Assembly (NCBI RefSeq): GCF_016862375.1
Contig: NZ_BOMV01000004.1
Location: forward strand, 1 to 52,957
Direction of reading: 5' to 3'
Source of the DNA: Paractinoplanes rishiriensis
GTDB lineage: Bacteria; Actinomycetota; Actinomycetes; Mycobacteriales; Micromonosporaceae
Length of the DNA: 52,957 nt
A program made the position numbers and the translations under genes. Shown piece after piece: positions 34,201 through 41,650 of this stretch. Numbering within the stretch: position 1 is the stretch's first letter; every line of letters starts with the position of its first letter. Under the pieces are notes generated by a model. The model made no database searches. It saw only the letters and a program-made list of their open reading frames with translations, and was not told the DNA's origin.

Positions 34201-34587
34201 TCAGCTCAGCTCCAGCTCGTAGAACAGCGTCCGATACCCCCGGCGCCGGTGAAACGCCGGAACCATCCGCCCCTGCAGCAGCGGATGCTTGCGCGCCAGC
34301 AACGCCGCCGCCCGCCCGGCCGCGGCACTGTCACCGTCGAGCAAGGTAGCCCGGCCGGCGACCCGCTCCCCACGCACCCTCCCCCGGAACGTGCACGGCG
34401 TCACCCACACGTCCGGGAAGTTCCGCAGGCGCTTGGCTTTCCCCGACGCGTCGTAGGACTTGAAGTAGGCACGCCCGTTCTCGACCACGAGATTGACCGG
34501 CGTGCCCACCCAGCTGCCATCCCGCTTCCGCGTCTCCAGCAGCAGAGTCCGTTCCGCACCCAGCTGTTCCAGCGACATCGCCATCAT
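34201..34587 (-). CDS. PPOX-class F420-dependent oxidoreductase
   Basis: A 128-residue split-barrel flavin/deazaflavin protein: ERTLLLETRKRDGSWVGTPV, VENGRAYFKSYDASGKAKRL and RNFPDVWVTPCTFRGRVRGE are typical of the actinobacterial F420-binding PPOX class. There are two adjacent ATGs (34587 and 34584); GGAGGGG fits either. It is the first gene of the TetR-DUF6220-oxidase operon and starts 13 bp from the TetR-type palindrome. Confidence 0.87.
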   Translation of the reverse strand: MMAMSLEQLGAERTLLLETRKRDGSWVGTPVNLVVENGRAYFKSYDASGKAKRLRNFPDVWVTPCTFRGRVRGERVAGRATLLDGDSAAAGRAAALLARKHPLLQGRMVPAFHRRRGYRTLFYELELS

Positions 34588-34599
34588 TTTCCCCTCCTC

Positions 34600-34619
34600 G
34601 TAAGTAAGTACCTACTTAC
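34600..34619. promoter_or_regulatory. TetR-type operator palindrome
   Basis: GTAAGTAAGTACCTACTTAC is a 20-bp palindrome with one mismatched pair, AT-rich in a GC-rich setting. It lies between the oxidoreductase operon and the divergent unknown gene. It is probably the site of the TetR protein encoded in the operon. Confidence 0.8.
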
Positions 34620-34629
34620 AAGATAGCCC

Positions 34630-35107
34630 ATGCCCGTCCGGGCCTGCTCCGGCGAGGACCCGCTGGATGCGGAGCTGTACGGGGCGATGTTCAGGGCCGC
34701 GGGCGAACTGGCCGGCGACGGCTTCGCGGAGGCCCTGGCCGACGGCATCGTGCCCGACCTGGCCGCTGGACGCGCGCTCGGAGCACGATCGGGAGCTCGG
34801 TCCGTCGGCACCGGCCGAGAATGACGACTTTCGCGAACTCGCGCCGTTGCTGCGGCCCGGATGCGGGCCCTGCCCGCCCCGTCGCGGCCCGCCCGCCGCG
34901 CACACCGGCGACAGCGGGCCGGTTCCGTTCGAGCTGCTGCTGGGCGGCCCGGCCAAGCTGCCGGCGAAACGGAAGAAGGCGGCCGGACCGGCGCCCGATC
35001 ACCCCGACCACGACGAGCGGCTGGAGTGGCTCGACCTGGATTCGGCCGCCGAGTTTGATTCCGCCCCGTTCGACGCCGCCGCCGTCACCCGGGCCCTGAC
35101 CCGCTGA
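34630..35107 (+). pseudogene. Unknown gene split by a frameshift near 34755-34770
   Basis: From ATG 34630 the first frame gives a plausible helical start (DPLDAELYGAMFRAAGELAG, then DGFAEALADGIVPDLA). It then turns to low-complexity GARSGARSVGTGRE and stops at 34824. The +1 frame takes over at about 34760 with PLDARSEHDRELGPSAPAEN, DFRELAPLLRPGCGPCP and DHDERLEWLDLDSAAEFDSA, ending at 35107. Joined, they make one acidic protein of about 158 residues with a CxxC. I do not recognise the family. It is a one-base indel in the strain, a sequencing error, or rarely a programmed shift. Confidence 0.65.
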
Positions 35108-35113
35108 GCGGTA

Positions 35114-35143
35114 GTATCTCGGGATACGGGTATTACGTAATAC
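35114..35143. promoter_or_regulatory. Double palindromic operator of vapBC
   Basis: GTATCTCGGGATAC (35114-35127) and GTATTACGTAATAC (35130-35143) both follow GTAT-N6-ATAC; the second is a perfect palindrome. Their starts are 16 bp apart, just before the Shine-Dalgarno (GGAGG) of the antitoxin gene. Toxin-antitoxin operons usually autoregulate through such paired sites. Confidence 0.85.
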
Positions 35144-35155
35144 GGAGGCCGGCAG

Positions 35156-35395
35156 ATGAAGCTGAACAGCAAGGGCCAGGTCACGATCCCGGCATCTCTA
35201 CGTGCCAAACATGGCCTCCACGAGGGAGATGAGATTGACGTCGTGGAGCAGGACGGCGTTCTGCGAATCGTCCGGGTCGAAGGCTCCCGCAGCCGGGGCG
35301 AACGGCTCATCGAGCACCTGCGCGGTCGCGGCACCGCGCAGGAAACGCAGGGCATGACCACGGATGAACTGATGGAACTGCTGCGTGGTGAGTGA
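35156..35395 (+). CDS. vapB: AbrB/MazE-type antitoxin
   Basis: A 79-residue antitoxin. The N terminus is a swapped-hairpin AbrB DNA-binding domain (MKLNSKGQVTIPASLRAKHG, LHEGDEIDVVEQDGVLRI). The C-terminal part (RSRGERLIEHLRG, MTTDELMELLRGE) is the toxin-neutralising tail. It should bind the double palindrome upstream and the PIN toxin encoded next; the two genes overlap. Confidence 0.9.
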   Translation: MKLNSKGQVTIPASLRAKHGLHEGDEIDVVEQDGVLRIVRVEGSRSRGERLIEHLRGRGTAQETQGMTTDELMELLRGE

Positions 35396-35864
35396 ACGAC
35401 CCCGCCTGGTGCCGGCCCGGGCTCCCACCGAGAGCGTGACGCTGGTCGACTCCAACGTTCTTCTCGATGTCTTCACCGAAGACCCGGCCTGGTCGTCCTG
35501 GTCCGGCACCGCACTGGCCGCGTCCCGAGATGCCGGCGTACTCGTGATCAACCCGATCGTCTATGCCGAGATCTCCATCCGGTTCGACCGCATTGAGGAT
35601 GTTGACGCTGCCGTCCCGGCAGCGGACTTCCTCCGCGAGGACCTGCCGTACAGCGCAGGCTTCCTGGCCGGAAAGGCATACGTCCGATATCGGCGCCAAG
35701 GCGGAACCAAGACCTCGCCACTTGCCGACTTCTACATCGGCGCTCACGCCGCCGTGTGTGGCTATCGGCTGCTTACCCGCGACGGTGCGCGCTATCGCAC
35801 GTACTTTCCGAAGCTGAACGTCGTCGCGCCGGACACTCGGTACCGTCAGGCGTCAACCCGGTAG
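35385..35864 (+). CDS. vapC: PIN-domain toxin (RNase)
   Basis: A 159-residue PIN-domain ribonuclease. Acidic residues for metal binding are visible in VTLVDSNVLLDVF, PIVYAEISIRF and PLADFYIGAHAAV. VapC toxins cleave tRNA or rRNA when the antitoxin is degraded; the target here is unknown. The GTG at 35385 overlaps the antitoxin stop by 11 bp (a second GTG follows at 35388). The domain proper begins about 17 residues later, so a start at an internal GTG is also possible. Confidence 0.88.
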   Translation: MVSERPRLVPARAPTESVTLVDSNVLLDVFTEDPAWSSWSGTALAASRDAGVLVINPIVYAEISIRFDRIEDVDAAVPAADFLREDLPYSAGFLAGKAYVRYRRQGGTKTSPLADFYIGAHAAVCGYRLLTRDGARYRTYFPKLNVVAPDTRYRQASTR

Positions 35865-36003
35865 GTGGTCGGGCGCCCCTTGCGTCCGTGCTGGAACACC
35901 AGGCCCGGCGTCCGCCGAGCGGACGTGCTGATCTCGCGGAAGGCCACGAGAGGATACGCCGGCCGGCCGGTGACGCTGCCGGTTACATTTAACTCGGAAT
36001 CAT
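35846..36003 (-). pseudogene. C-terminal fragment of an unknown gene
   Basis: The minus strand encodes, up to a stop at 35848-35846, AYPLVAFREISTSARRTPG followed by LVFQHGRKGRPTTYRVDA. Its codons have strong GC preference at third positions. Upstream the frame continues through AT-richer sequence (SEYDSELNVTGSVTGRP) until a stop near 36056, without a good start codon or ribosome site. It looks like the 3' remnant of a gene cut by a rearrangement. I do not recognise the family. It is convergent with vapC and overlaps its end by 19 bp. Confidence 0.45.
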
Positions 36004-36093
36004 ATTCTGAGGATCGGCTCGTGGCCGGCTGGAACTCGGGCGCGCGCGAAGGTATGGCTCACCTAAATTTGCGCGGCGGAAACGGGAAAGAAA

Positions 36094-36128
36094 CGCGTCC
36101 GTCGCCTCACCTGGAGGCGACGGACGCG
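36094..36128 (-). terminator. Intrinsic terminator of the DUF1540 gene
   Basis: A perfect 13-bp stem CGCGTCCGTCGCC / GGCGACGGACGCG with a 9-nt loop, followed on the minus strand by TTTCTTT. It starts 15 bp beyond the stop codon. Confidence 0.88.
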
Positions 36129-36142
36129 AATTTAGGGAAGGC

Positions 36143-36436
36143 TTACTTTGCTTCGTAGGTGAGGCAGTCGGCCTTCTCGCCGGACTCGCCCACGACGATT
36201 GCGGGGGCGCCGCACTCGAGGTTGGTGTTGTGCACGCAGTCGGCCCGCTTGCATGCCCCCACCTGCGCCAACGCCTTGCCGATGCCGCCCTTGTCGGCGG
36301 TGTCGACGAAGGTGTCGCACTCGGCCGAGCGCGCGCTGCCGATGGTGATCGCGAAGGCCGTACAGCCGTCGTGGTTGTAACCGCATGCGCTCACCGTGCA
36401 GGTCTGAACACGCGGCATTTCCATCATCTGAGTCAT
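36143..36436 (-). CDS. DUF1540 cysteine-rich protein (two repeats)
   Basis: A 97-residue small protein with two DUF1540 modules. The first has cysteines spaced C-x4-C-x6-C-x14-C from TCTVSACGYNHDGC. The second is C-x4-C-x7-C-x15-C from ACKRADCVHNTNLEC. Eight cysteines suggest metal binding, but no function is established for the family to my knowledge. ATG 36436 follows AGGAGG at 8-nt spacing, which beats the longer in-frame start. An iron-box-like palindrome lies 92 bp upstream and a strong terminator follows, so this is a compact single-gene unit that may be iron-regulated. Confidence 0.85.
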   Translation of the reverse strand: MTQMMEMPRVQTCTVSACGYNHDGCTAFAITIGSARSAECDTFVDTADKGGIGKALAQVGACKRADCVHNTNLECGAPAIVVGESGEKADCLTYEAK

Positions 36437-36527
36437 GTCGAAGGCCTCCTGGTTCTGCCACATCGGTACCACTCGACGATAAACCATTCCGCGTCCAATT
36501 CCACGGCGTCACCACGATCAAATTTCT

Positions 36528-36546
36528 TTAGGTAAGGCATTCCTAA
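36528..36546. promoter_or_regulatory. IdeR/DtxR-like iron box
   Basis: TTAGGTAAGGCATTCCTAA matches the actinobacterial iron box TTAGGTTAGGCTAACCTAA at 15 of 19 positions, with both outer arms (TTAGG and CCTAA) exact. It lies upstream of the DUF1540 gene. A weaker copy on the minus strand is at 36066-36048 (14 of 19). Confidence 0.6.
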
Positions 36547-36588
36547 GCCGATGAATGGCGGGCTGGCGGCGTGCCGGGAATCGGGCAG

Positions 36589-38424
36589 CTATGACGGCTG
36601 GCCGCTGACCCGGACCAACTGGTTGGAGAAGTTGCCCTGGGCGCTGTAGAGGTAGAGGTCGTCGCCGGTGCAGCGGTATTGAGACGGCTCGGGGAAGAAG
36701 GCGAGCGGCCCCTTGACGTCGACTTTTCCGTTGCGTCGCAGCGTGTCCACCGCGCTCGACTTGGTTCTGGTGCTGGTGATCGCGCCGTCCTCGGCGTGAT
36801 AGCGGCCGGATATCGTGCCACGCACGACGTCCGACCAGGTGGCGCCGCGGTAGCGGGTGACCCGCGGTTTCATCTTGTTGTAGTCGGTGAACGAGGTTCC
36901 GTCGGCCCGATAGGTGATGAGGACGTCCGCGCCACCTCTGTACAACACGCGGGTGCTGTCGATCAAGCCCCACACCTGGTTTTCGGTGATCCGCCAGGTC
37001 CCCACCAGACAGGGATCAACGCCGGGCGGGAAGCTGGGCGACGGGCTCACCGATACCGGCGGGCTGCCCGCGGCGGCGACGCTCGCCGTGGGCCGGGCTG
37101 CCACACCCTCGTCGGGCCGGGTGATGAGGTGGGTCACCGTCACGGTTAGAACGACGATTCCGGCTACCGCGGCGGCAGCCGCGATCATCCGTCGGCCGGT
37201 GGCGGCCCGCCCGGTGGACTGCGCCGCTGGCGGCCCGGAGACCCTGTCGACGGCAACCGCGTCCGTGGTAACCGTGTCCACCGCGATCGTGCCCGCGGTA
37301 ACCGCGTCCGACGCGACGGTGGTCGGGCTTGCCGGGGCGCGGCCGGCCCTGTCCTGGTGCACCACCGTGGTCGGGGGGCGGCCGACGGGATCCGCCTCGG
37401 ATTCGGCAGTCGCCGCCTCGGATCCGACAGTCGCCGCCGCGGTGGCGGGCTGTTTCGCGCCGGGTGGTTTCCCCTGGACCGGCTGCAGCGCCGTGGGCGC
37501 GGCAATCGTGTGTGGTGGGGCGACTGCGGTCCCCGCGACCGTTTCCGGTGCGAACTGGCGCTTGCGCTTGCGCCGTTGCCGCGACGGCTCGATGGTGGCC
37601 GGTGGCTGTGCGGCGTTGGCCAGCAGGGGAGCTGCCTGGTCAGCGGTGAGCCGCCGGTCGACGTCCTTGACCAGCAGTCCCTTGATCACGGGCCACAGTT
37701 GCCCGGCGTGGGCGGGCGTGCCGGGTTGGCTGGTCAGCACGGCGGCGAGAGTGGCCTGGGTGTCCTCGCGCTGGAACGGCGAGCGGCCGGTCACCATCGC
37801 GTACAGGGTCACTCCCAGGCCCCACAGGTCAGCGGCCGGGGTCGCGGGCCGGCCGTTGATCCGCTCGGGCGACAGGTAGGACGGGGAGCCCACCATCTGA
37901 CCCGTCCTGGTCAGCACGGTGGCGCCGTCGATGGCGGCGATGCCGAAGTCGGTCAACACCACCCGCTGGTCGTCGAGCAGGATGTTGGCCGGCTTGACAT
38001 CGCGATGCAGGACGCCCTGCCGGTGCGCCGCCTGGAGTGCCTCCAGCACCCGCAGCCCGATCTCGGCGGCCTGCCACGTGGCCAGCACCCCCTGCGCTCC
38101 GATGACCTCGGCCAGGGAGCGGCCGCCGATCAGCTCCATGACGATCCAGGGCCGCCCGTCATCGGTGACCACGTCGTGGACCGTGATGATGGCCGGGTGG
38201 CGGAGCTGGGCGGCCGCTTGCGCCTCTCGCAGCGCCCGCCGGGTGAGCGGGTCGGCGGAATCGGCGGGATTGCCGCCGCTGGAGGGCAGGTAGATCTCCT
38301 TGATCGCCACGTCGCGGTGAAGCAACTCGTCACGGGCCTGCCACACGACCCCCATGCCGCCCTGCCCCAGCTGCCGCACCAAGGAATAGCGGCCGGCCAC
38401 CATTCGAACCGCGCCCTGGGACAT
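36589..38424 (-). CDS. Transmembrane Ser/Thr protein kinase (PknB-like)
   Basis: A 611-residue receptor-type kinase. The kinase domain (about 12-270) has the glycine loop LGQGGMGVVWQARD, Lys in VAIKEIYLP, HRDVKPANILL, DFG in VLTDFGIAAIDG, and GSPSYLSPERING. A Thr/Ala-rich juxtamembrane region (about 285-405) follows, then one transmembrane helix (MIAAAAAVAGIVVLTVTVTHL). The extracytoplasmic domain of about 165 residues (from CLVGTWRITENQVWGL) looks like a lipocalin-type sensor. ATG 38424 overlaps the end of the ADSS-like frame; the in-frame ATG at 38403 (MVAGRYS) is an alternative. It may be the last gene of the operon starting at 42375. Confidence 0.9.
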   Translation of the reverse strand: MSQGAVRMVAGRYSLVRQLGQGGMGVVWQARDELLHRDVAIKEIYLPSSGGNPADSADPLTRRALREAQAAAQLRHPAIITVHDVVTDDGRPWIVMELIGGRSLAEVIGAQGVLATWQAAEIGLRVLEALQAAHRQGVLHRDVKPANILLDDQRVVLTDFGIAAIDGATVLTRTGQMVGSPSYLSPERINGRPATPAADLWGLGVTLYAMVTGRSPFQREDTQATLAAVLTSQPGTPAHAGQLWPVIKGLLVKDVDRRLTADQAAPLLANAAQPPATIEPSRQRRKRKRQFAPETVAGTAVAPPHTIAAPTALQPVQGKPPGAKQPATAAATVGSEAATAESEADPVGRPPTTVVHQDRAGRAPASPTTVASDAVTAGTIAVDTVTTDAVAVDRVSGPPAAQSTGRAATGRRMIAAAAAVAGIVVLTVTVTHLITRPDEGVAARPTASVAAAGSPPVSVSPSPSFPPGVDPCLVGTWRITENQVWGLIDSTRVLYRGGADVLITYRADGTSFTDYNKMKPRVTRYRGATWSDVVRGTISGRYHAEDGAITSTRTKSSAVDTLRRNGKVDVKGPLAFFPEPSQYRCTGDDLYLYSAQGNFSNQLVRVSGQPS

Positions 38425-39739
38425 GCCGGGAGTGTATCGGGGGCCGGCGACCGTCCATACCGGACCGGCAATCCGTTGTGGAACGAGCCGACCCCGCCGG
38501 GAACCCGGGCAGACGGAGCTTCTTGTCGGACGCCGCAGGCCCGTACGAGCGGACCGCGACGGGCGCTCCGAGCAGCGCGCCGATCTCGCCGGCCCAGTCG
38601 TCCGGCCGCCGCATCGCGCCCGGTCGCGCCCGCTCCAGCAGCGCGGTCAGCCCCTGCTGGTAGCCCAGGTCGCGGTCCGGTCCCGGCACGATCCGAGGCC
38701 AGATCAAACCCTCGAGCGTGTACGACACACAGATCCGCAAACCGGGGCAGCGGCCCGGCACGTCCAGGTGGGTGACCGCGAGCGCGTCGACACCGCCGGC
38801 CACCTCGACCGCGTACCGGTGGGCCACCGCGTCGAAATGACCGGCCCGGAACGCGCCCTGCCACTCGCCGGCACCGTTGTGCATTTCCGGTAGTTCGAGC
38901 GTTTTGTCCTCAGTGACGAACGGACCGGCGCCGTGCCGTGTGGTGTAGGTGCGCACCACCCCGAGCCGCAGGAACGACGGACACAGCGAGGCCACGTTCG
39001 CGAACGTCGTGGTCGACCAGGTGGTGTGCGGGTGCCAGCCGCGCCACTCGTCCAGCAGTACGCCCTGTGCGCCCTCGAACACGCACGGCCCCTCGGCGAG
39101 CAGCCGATCCGTGAACGACCCGTCGACGATCCGCACCGTCTCACCGAAGGCAACGAACGCGTCGACGACATCGTCCAGCGAAATGCCGGCCGACCGCGGC
39201 GCAGCGCCACCGGAAGGTCCGGACGGCTGCGACGCTGCGGGCCCCAACGCGTCGGCCACGGCCGCCAACCGGCGGCGCAGTCGCGGGCGGGAGAGCACGT
39301 CGGCCACCCGTGGGGCGCCGGCGTGCCGCAGCGCGTACGCCATCACCTCGCCCACGCCCATGCCGCACGAACCGTGCCGGCGCCGGCGCTCCTTGCGCCG
39401 ATTCGCGGCGCGATGCCACGGAGTGGCGAGCAGCGCGTCCCCGTCCACCGTCAGTAACGAGTACGGATTACCCAGCGCGGTCGCCTCGGCCGCCAGCGCC
39501 AACGGATCGACGACCACGAAGCGGGTGAGGTGGGTCGGCACGCCGCGCAGCGTGCCCGACCCGAACTGGGCGAAGGTGTGGTGCCGGCCGGTCTCGGTGA
39601 CGACGTTGTGCGCGGCTTGCGCTCCCCCGTTGAAGCGCAGCACCGCCCGCACCGGGGCGGACGCGCAGAGGGCGTCCACCACGGTGCCTTTACCGGCGTC
39701 GCCGTAGCCGAGGTCGACGACTGCGACGTGCTCGGTCAC
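38330..39739 (-). CDS. Adenylosuccinate-synthetase paralogue
   Basis: 469 residues as read. It has ADSS hallmarks in diverged form: GYGDAGKGTVVDAL (Asp14, Lys17; the purine enzyme has GDEGKGK), FNGGAQAAHNVV (His44), CGMGVGEVM, FEGAQGVLLDEWRG, NVASLCP, TRHGAGPFVTED and THLD. The many substitutions, and its place in a VWA/kinase operon, argue against the housekeeping purA role. ADSS paralogues include phage PurZ, so a modified nucleotide substrate is possible (inference). GTG 39739 overlaps the VWA stop (GTGA). The last 45 or so residues overlap the kinase gene by 95 bp and look non-native. Confidence 0.87.
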   Translation of the reverse strand: MTEHVAVVDLGYGDAGKGTVVDALCASAPVRAVLRFNGGAQAAHNVVTETGRHHTFAQFGSGTLRGVPTHLTRFVVVDPLALAAEATALGNPYSLLTVDGDALLATPWHRAANRRKERRRRHGSCGMGVGEVMAYALRHAGAPRVADVLSRPRLRRRLAAVADALGPAASQPSGPSGGAAPRSAGISLDDVVDAFVAFGETVRIVDGSFTDRLLAEGPCVFEGAQGVLLDEWRGWHPHTTWSTTTFANVASLCPSFLRLGVVRTYTTRHGAGPFVTEDKTLELPEMHNGAGEWQGAFRAGHFDAVAHRYAVEVAGGVDALAVTHLDVPGRCPGLRICVSYTLEGLIWPRIVPGPDRDLGYQQGLTALLERARPGAMRRPDDWAGEIGALLGAPVAVRSYGPAASDKKLRLPGFPAGSARSTTDCRSGMDGRRPPIHSRHVPGRGSNGGRPLFLGAAAGAGRHGGRVAGP

Positions 39740-40695
39740 AGCCGTTCGTTCCCCGGCTCGCCGGTGCCCACCGGCAGCGCCGGCCCGCGCACGACCGCGC
39801 TGCGCTGGAGCGGAGCCAGCGCCCTGCCGACCGTCGCGTGGTGCGCCGAACCCACCTCGACCAGGTCGGCGAGTCCCTCGTCCAGGTCGATGGAGTCCTC
39901 GCCGAGACCCACCGTGAGCGCGATGGTCTCGCACACCGCATCCAGGTCGTCCAGCTCGAGCACGTTCTGTCCGAGCAGCTCACGCCAGCGCGTGAGGATC
40001 TCGGCGTCACCGCCCCAGCCGGCCGCGGCCGGCATCAGGTAGTACACCTCGAAACTGCGCTGCAACTCGGCGATGAGCGCCTCGGTGGAAATCGGCTCTT
40101 TCAGATCGTCGCCGATGAATCGGCGTACCTCCTTGGGATTGACCCGCGGATAGGGCATCTCGTCGCCGATCAGGAACAGGTAACCGCGGCGGCCGCGCTT
40201 GGGCACCGAGTCGAGCGCGGTGTGCCGGCTCATGAAGTACATGGCCAGCTCGTACGATTCCCGCTTCTGCCCGCCCCCGCCGCCCTCCAGCACGATCCGG
40301 GCCAGATCCTCGTCCATCCGGTTGTCCGACTCGAACTGTCCGATCTGGAGCGGCACCCGGTCACAGGTGGCGTCGCCGACCGCGCCGAACAGGATGTGCG
40401 GGTCGGTCGCATATCCCTTGCGGGTGAGCAGGCCGAGCAGTTGCGGGAGTTTCGTCTGGAGCACCCGCGGCACCCCGCCCATCGATCCGGTCACGTCGAA
40501 CAGAACGGCGATCGGCGTGCTGAGCGGGTGTTCTTCGCTGTCCCGGCTCTCCCGCTCGGTGACCCCTTTCGGGTCGAGGGCCGGGTGCGCCTTCCGGGCG
40601 CCGCCGTCGCTGTACGCGAAAGCGCTCGTCCCGCTGGCGGCGCGGTAGTTGGCCGCGGCCGTGTAGACGTCGGTTGACCATCGTCCACTTCCCAT
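39736..40695 (-). CDS. VWA-like (MIDAS) protein
   Basis: A 319-residue cytoplasmic protein. The MIDAS motif reads FDVTGSMGG (Asp67-Thr69-Ser71, DxTxS form), with GGGGGQKRESYELAMYFMSR and FLIGDEMPYPRVNPKEVRRF later in the domain. The N-terminal 55 residues (YRAASGTSAFAYSDGGARK) are a conserved-looking leader. VWA domains mediate metal-dependent protein contacts. The ATG follows a strong AGGAGG. It is the middle gene of the operon, 16 bp after the J-domain/kinase-like gene and overlapping the ADSS-like gene. Confidence 0.87.
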   Translation of the reverse strand: MGSGRWSTDVYTAAANYRAASGTSAFAYSDGGARKAHPALDPKGVTERESRDSEEHPLSTPIAVLFDVTGSMGGVPRVLQTKLPQLLGLLTRKGYATDPHILFGAVGDATCDRVPLQIGQFESDNRMDEDLARIVLEGGGGGQKRESYELAMYFMSRHTALDSVPKRGRRGYLFLIGDEMPYPRVNPKEVRRFIGDDLKEPISTEALIAELQRSFEVYYLMPAAAGWGGDAEILTRWRELLGQNVLELDDLDAVCETIALTVGLGEDSIDLDEGLADLVEVGSAHHATVGRALAPLQRSAVVRGPALPVGTGEPGNERL

Positions 40696-40711
40696 TTCTT
40701 TCTCCTCCCCG

Positions 40712-41650
40712 TCAAACCGTGAAGGGCCGGAACGTGCGCGGCCCGTAGAGCTTGTGCAGCAGTTCGTCGAACTCGCCGAGCAGCGCCCAGGGGTCCTGCG
40801 GGCGCATCCGCGGGGCGTCGTAGGAACAGCCGTCGGCGAACCTTTGCAGCGCCGCCGGCAGACCGTCGCCGACCAGCCGTCTGAGCAGGCCGACGGCCAT
40901 GTAGACGTCGGTGGCCGGAGTGTTGCGGCGGTCCGTGAAGACCTCGGGCGGATAGGCGTCGCGACGGTGTTTGACCACCGCGACGACCCGCTCGCCGGAA
41001 TAGCACCAGTCGACCAGCGCCAGGCCGTGCTCCGCCGGATGGATCAGCACGTGTTCCTCGAGGACCGCACCGTGCACGACCCCGGCCCGGTGGGCCCAGC
41101 CGAGCCCGGTCAGCAATCGCCGGAACATCCACGCCGCGTCGCGCGGATCGATGGTCCGGCGCAGATCGCTCAGCGGCACGAAACCGTCGAGCCGTTCCAG
41201 CACGTTCACGGTCCGCTGCACCCGGGAACCGTCCTCGTGCCGGAAACTGTCAATGAGCCGCGGAGCGTACGGCCGAAAGGTGGGGTCGCCATCCCGCAGC
41301 CGGAGCAGAGCGGCCGCCTCGGCGGCCATCAGATCGTTGTCCCGCGGTTCCCGGGGCAGTTTGACCAGAGCGCCGCCACCGCGGGTCCCAGCCAGATCCG
41401 CGATGTCGCCACTATGGACGACGGCACCGACCCGATACTCGCCGCGCGGTGTCCGCAGTACCGTCCCGTCGCGTTCCGCATAAAGCCCGGAAAGCCTGCC
41501 GAAGGCGGTCGTGGCCGTCGCCCGCAGCCCTTCCGGGGCGACGTCCGGATGCAGAATCCGGGCCCATTCCCGATAGCTCGCGGCGCCTTTCAGATCGGCG
41601 TAGCTGCCCGCCGCCCGCACCCGCGCCACCGCCTCGGCGAACGTCATCAT
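40712..41650 (-). CDS. J-domain-like plus pseudokinase fusion
   Basis: A 312-residue protein. Residues 14-62 look like a J domain with the HPD tripeptide at 34-36 (YREWARILHPDVAPEG). A protein-kinase-like fold follows: Lys97 in GALVKLPRE, Glu111 in MAAEAAALLRL and the hinge LERLDGFVPL. The catalytic loop reads VVHGAVLEEHVLI (His193-Gly-Ala instead of HRD) and the metal loop LVDWCYSGE (Asp214-Trp-Cys instead of DFG). The catalytic Asp is missing, so it is probably a pseudokinase, or one with altered chemistry. Two adjacent ATGs (41650, 41647) overlap the Nudix stop. Confidence 0.8.
   Translation of the reverse strand: MMTFAEAVARVRAAGSYADLKGAASYREWARILHPDVAPEGLRATATTAFGRLSGLYAERDGTVLRTPRGEYRVGAVVHSGDIADLAGTRGGGALVKLPREPRDNDLMAAEAAALLRLRDGDPTFRPYAPRLIDSFRHEDGSRVQRTVNVLERLDGFVPLSDLRRTIDPRDAAWMFRRLLTGLGWAHRAGVVHGAVLEEHVLIHPAEHGLALVDWCYSGERVVAVVKHRRDAYPPEVFTDRRNTPATDVYMAVGLLRRLVGDGLPAALQRFADGCSYDAPRMRPQDPWALLGEFDELLHKLYGPRTFRPFTV

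Noticed and set aside
35865..36158. Plus-strand frame after vapC
   Set aside because: Codon composition is poor and the minus strand shows the better coding signal (fragment ending at 35846) and a terminator.
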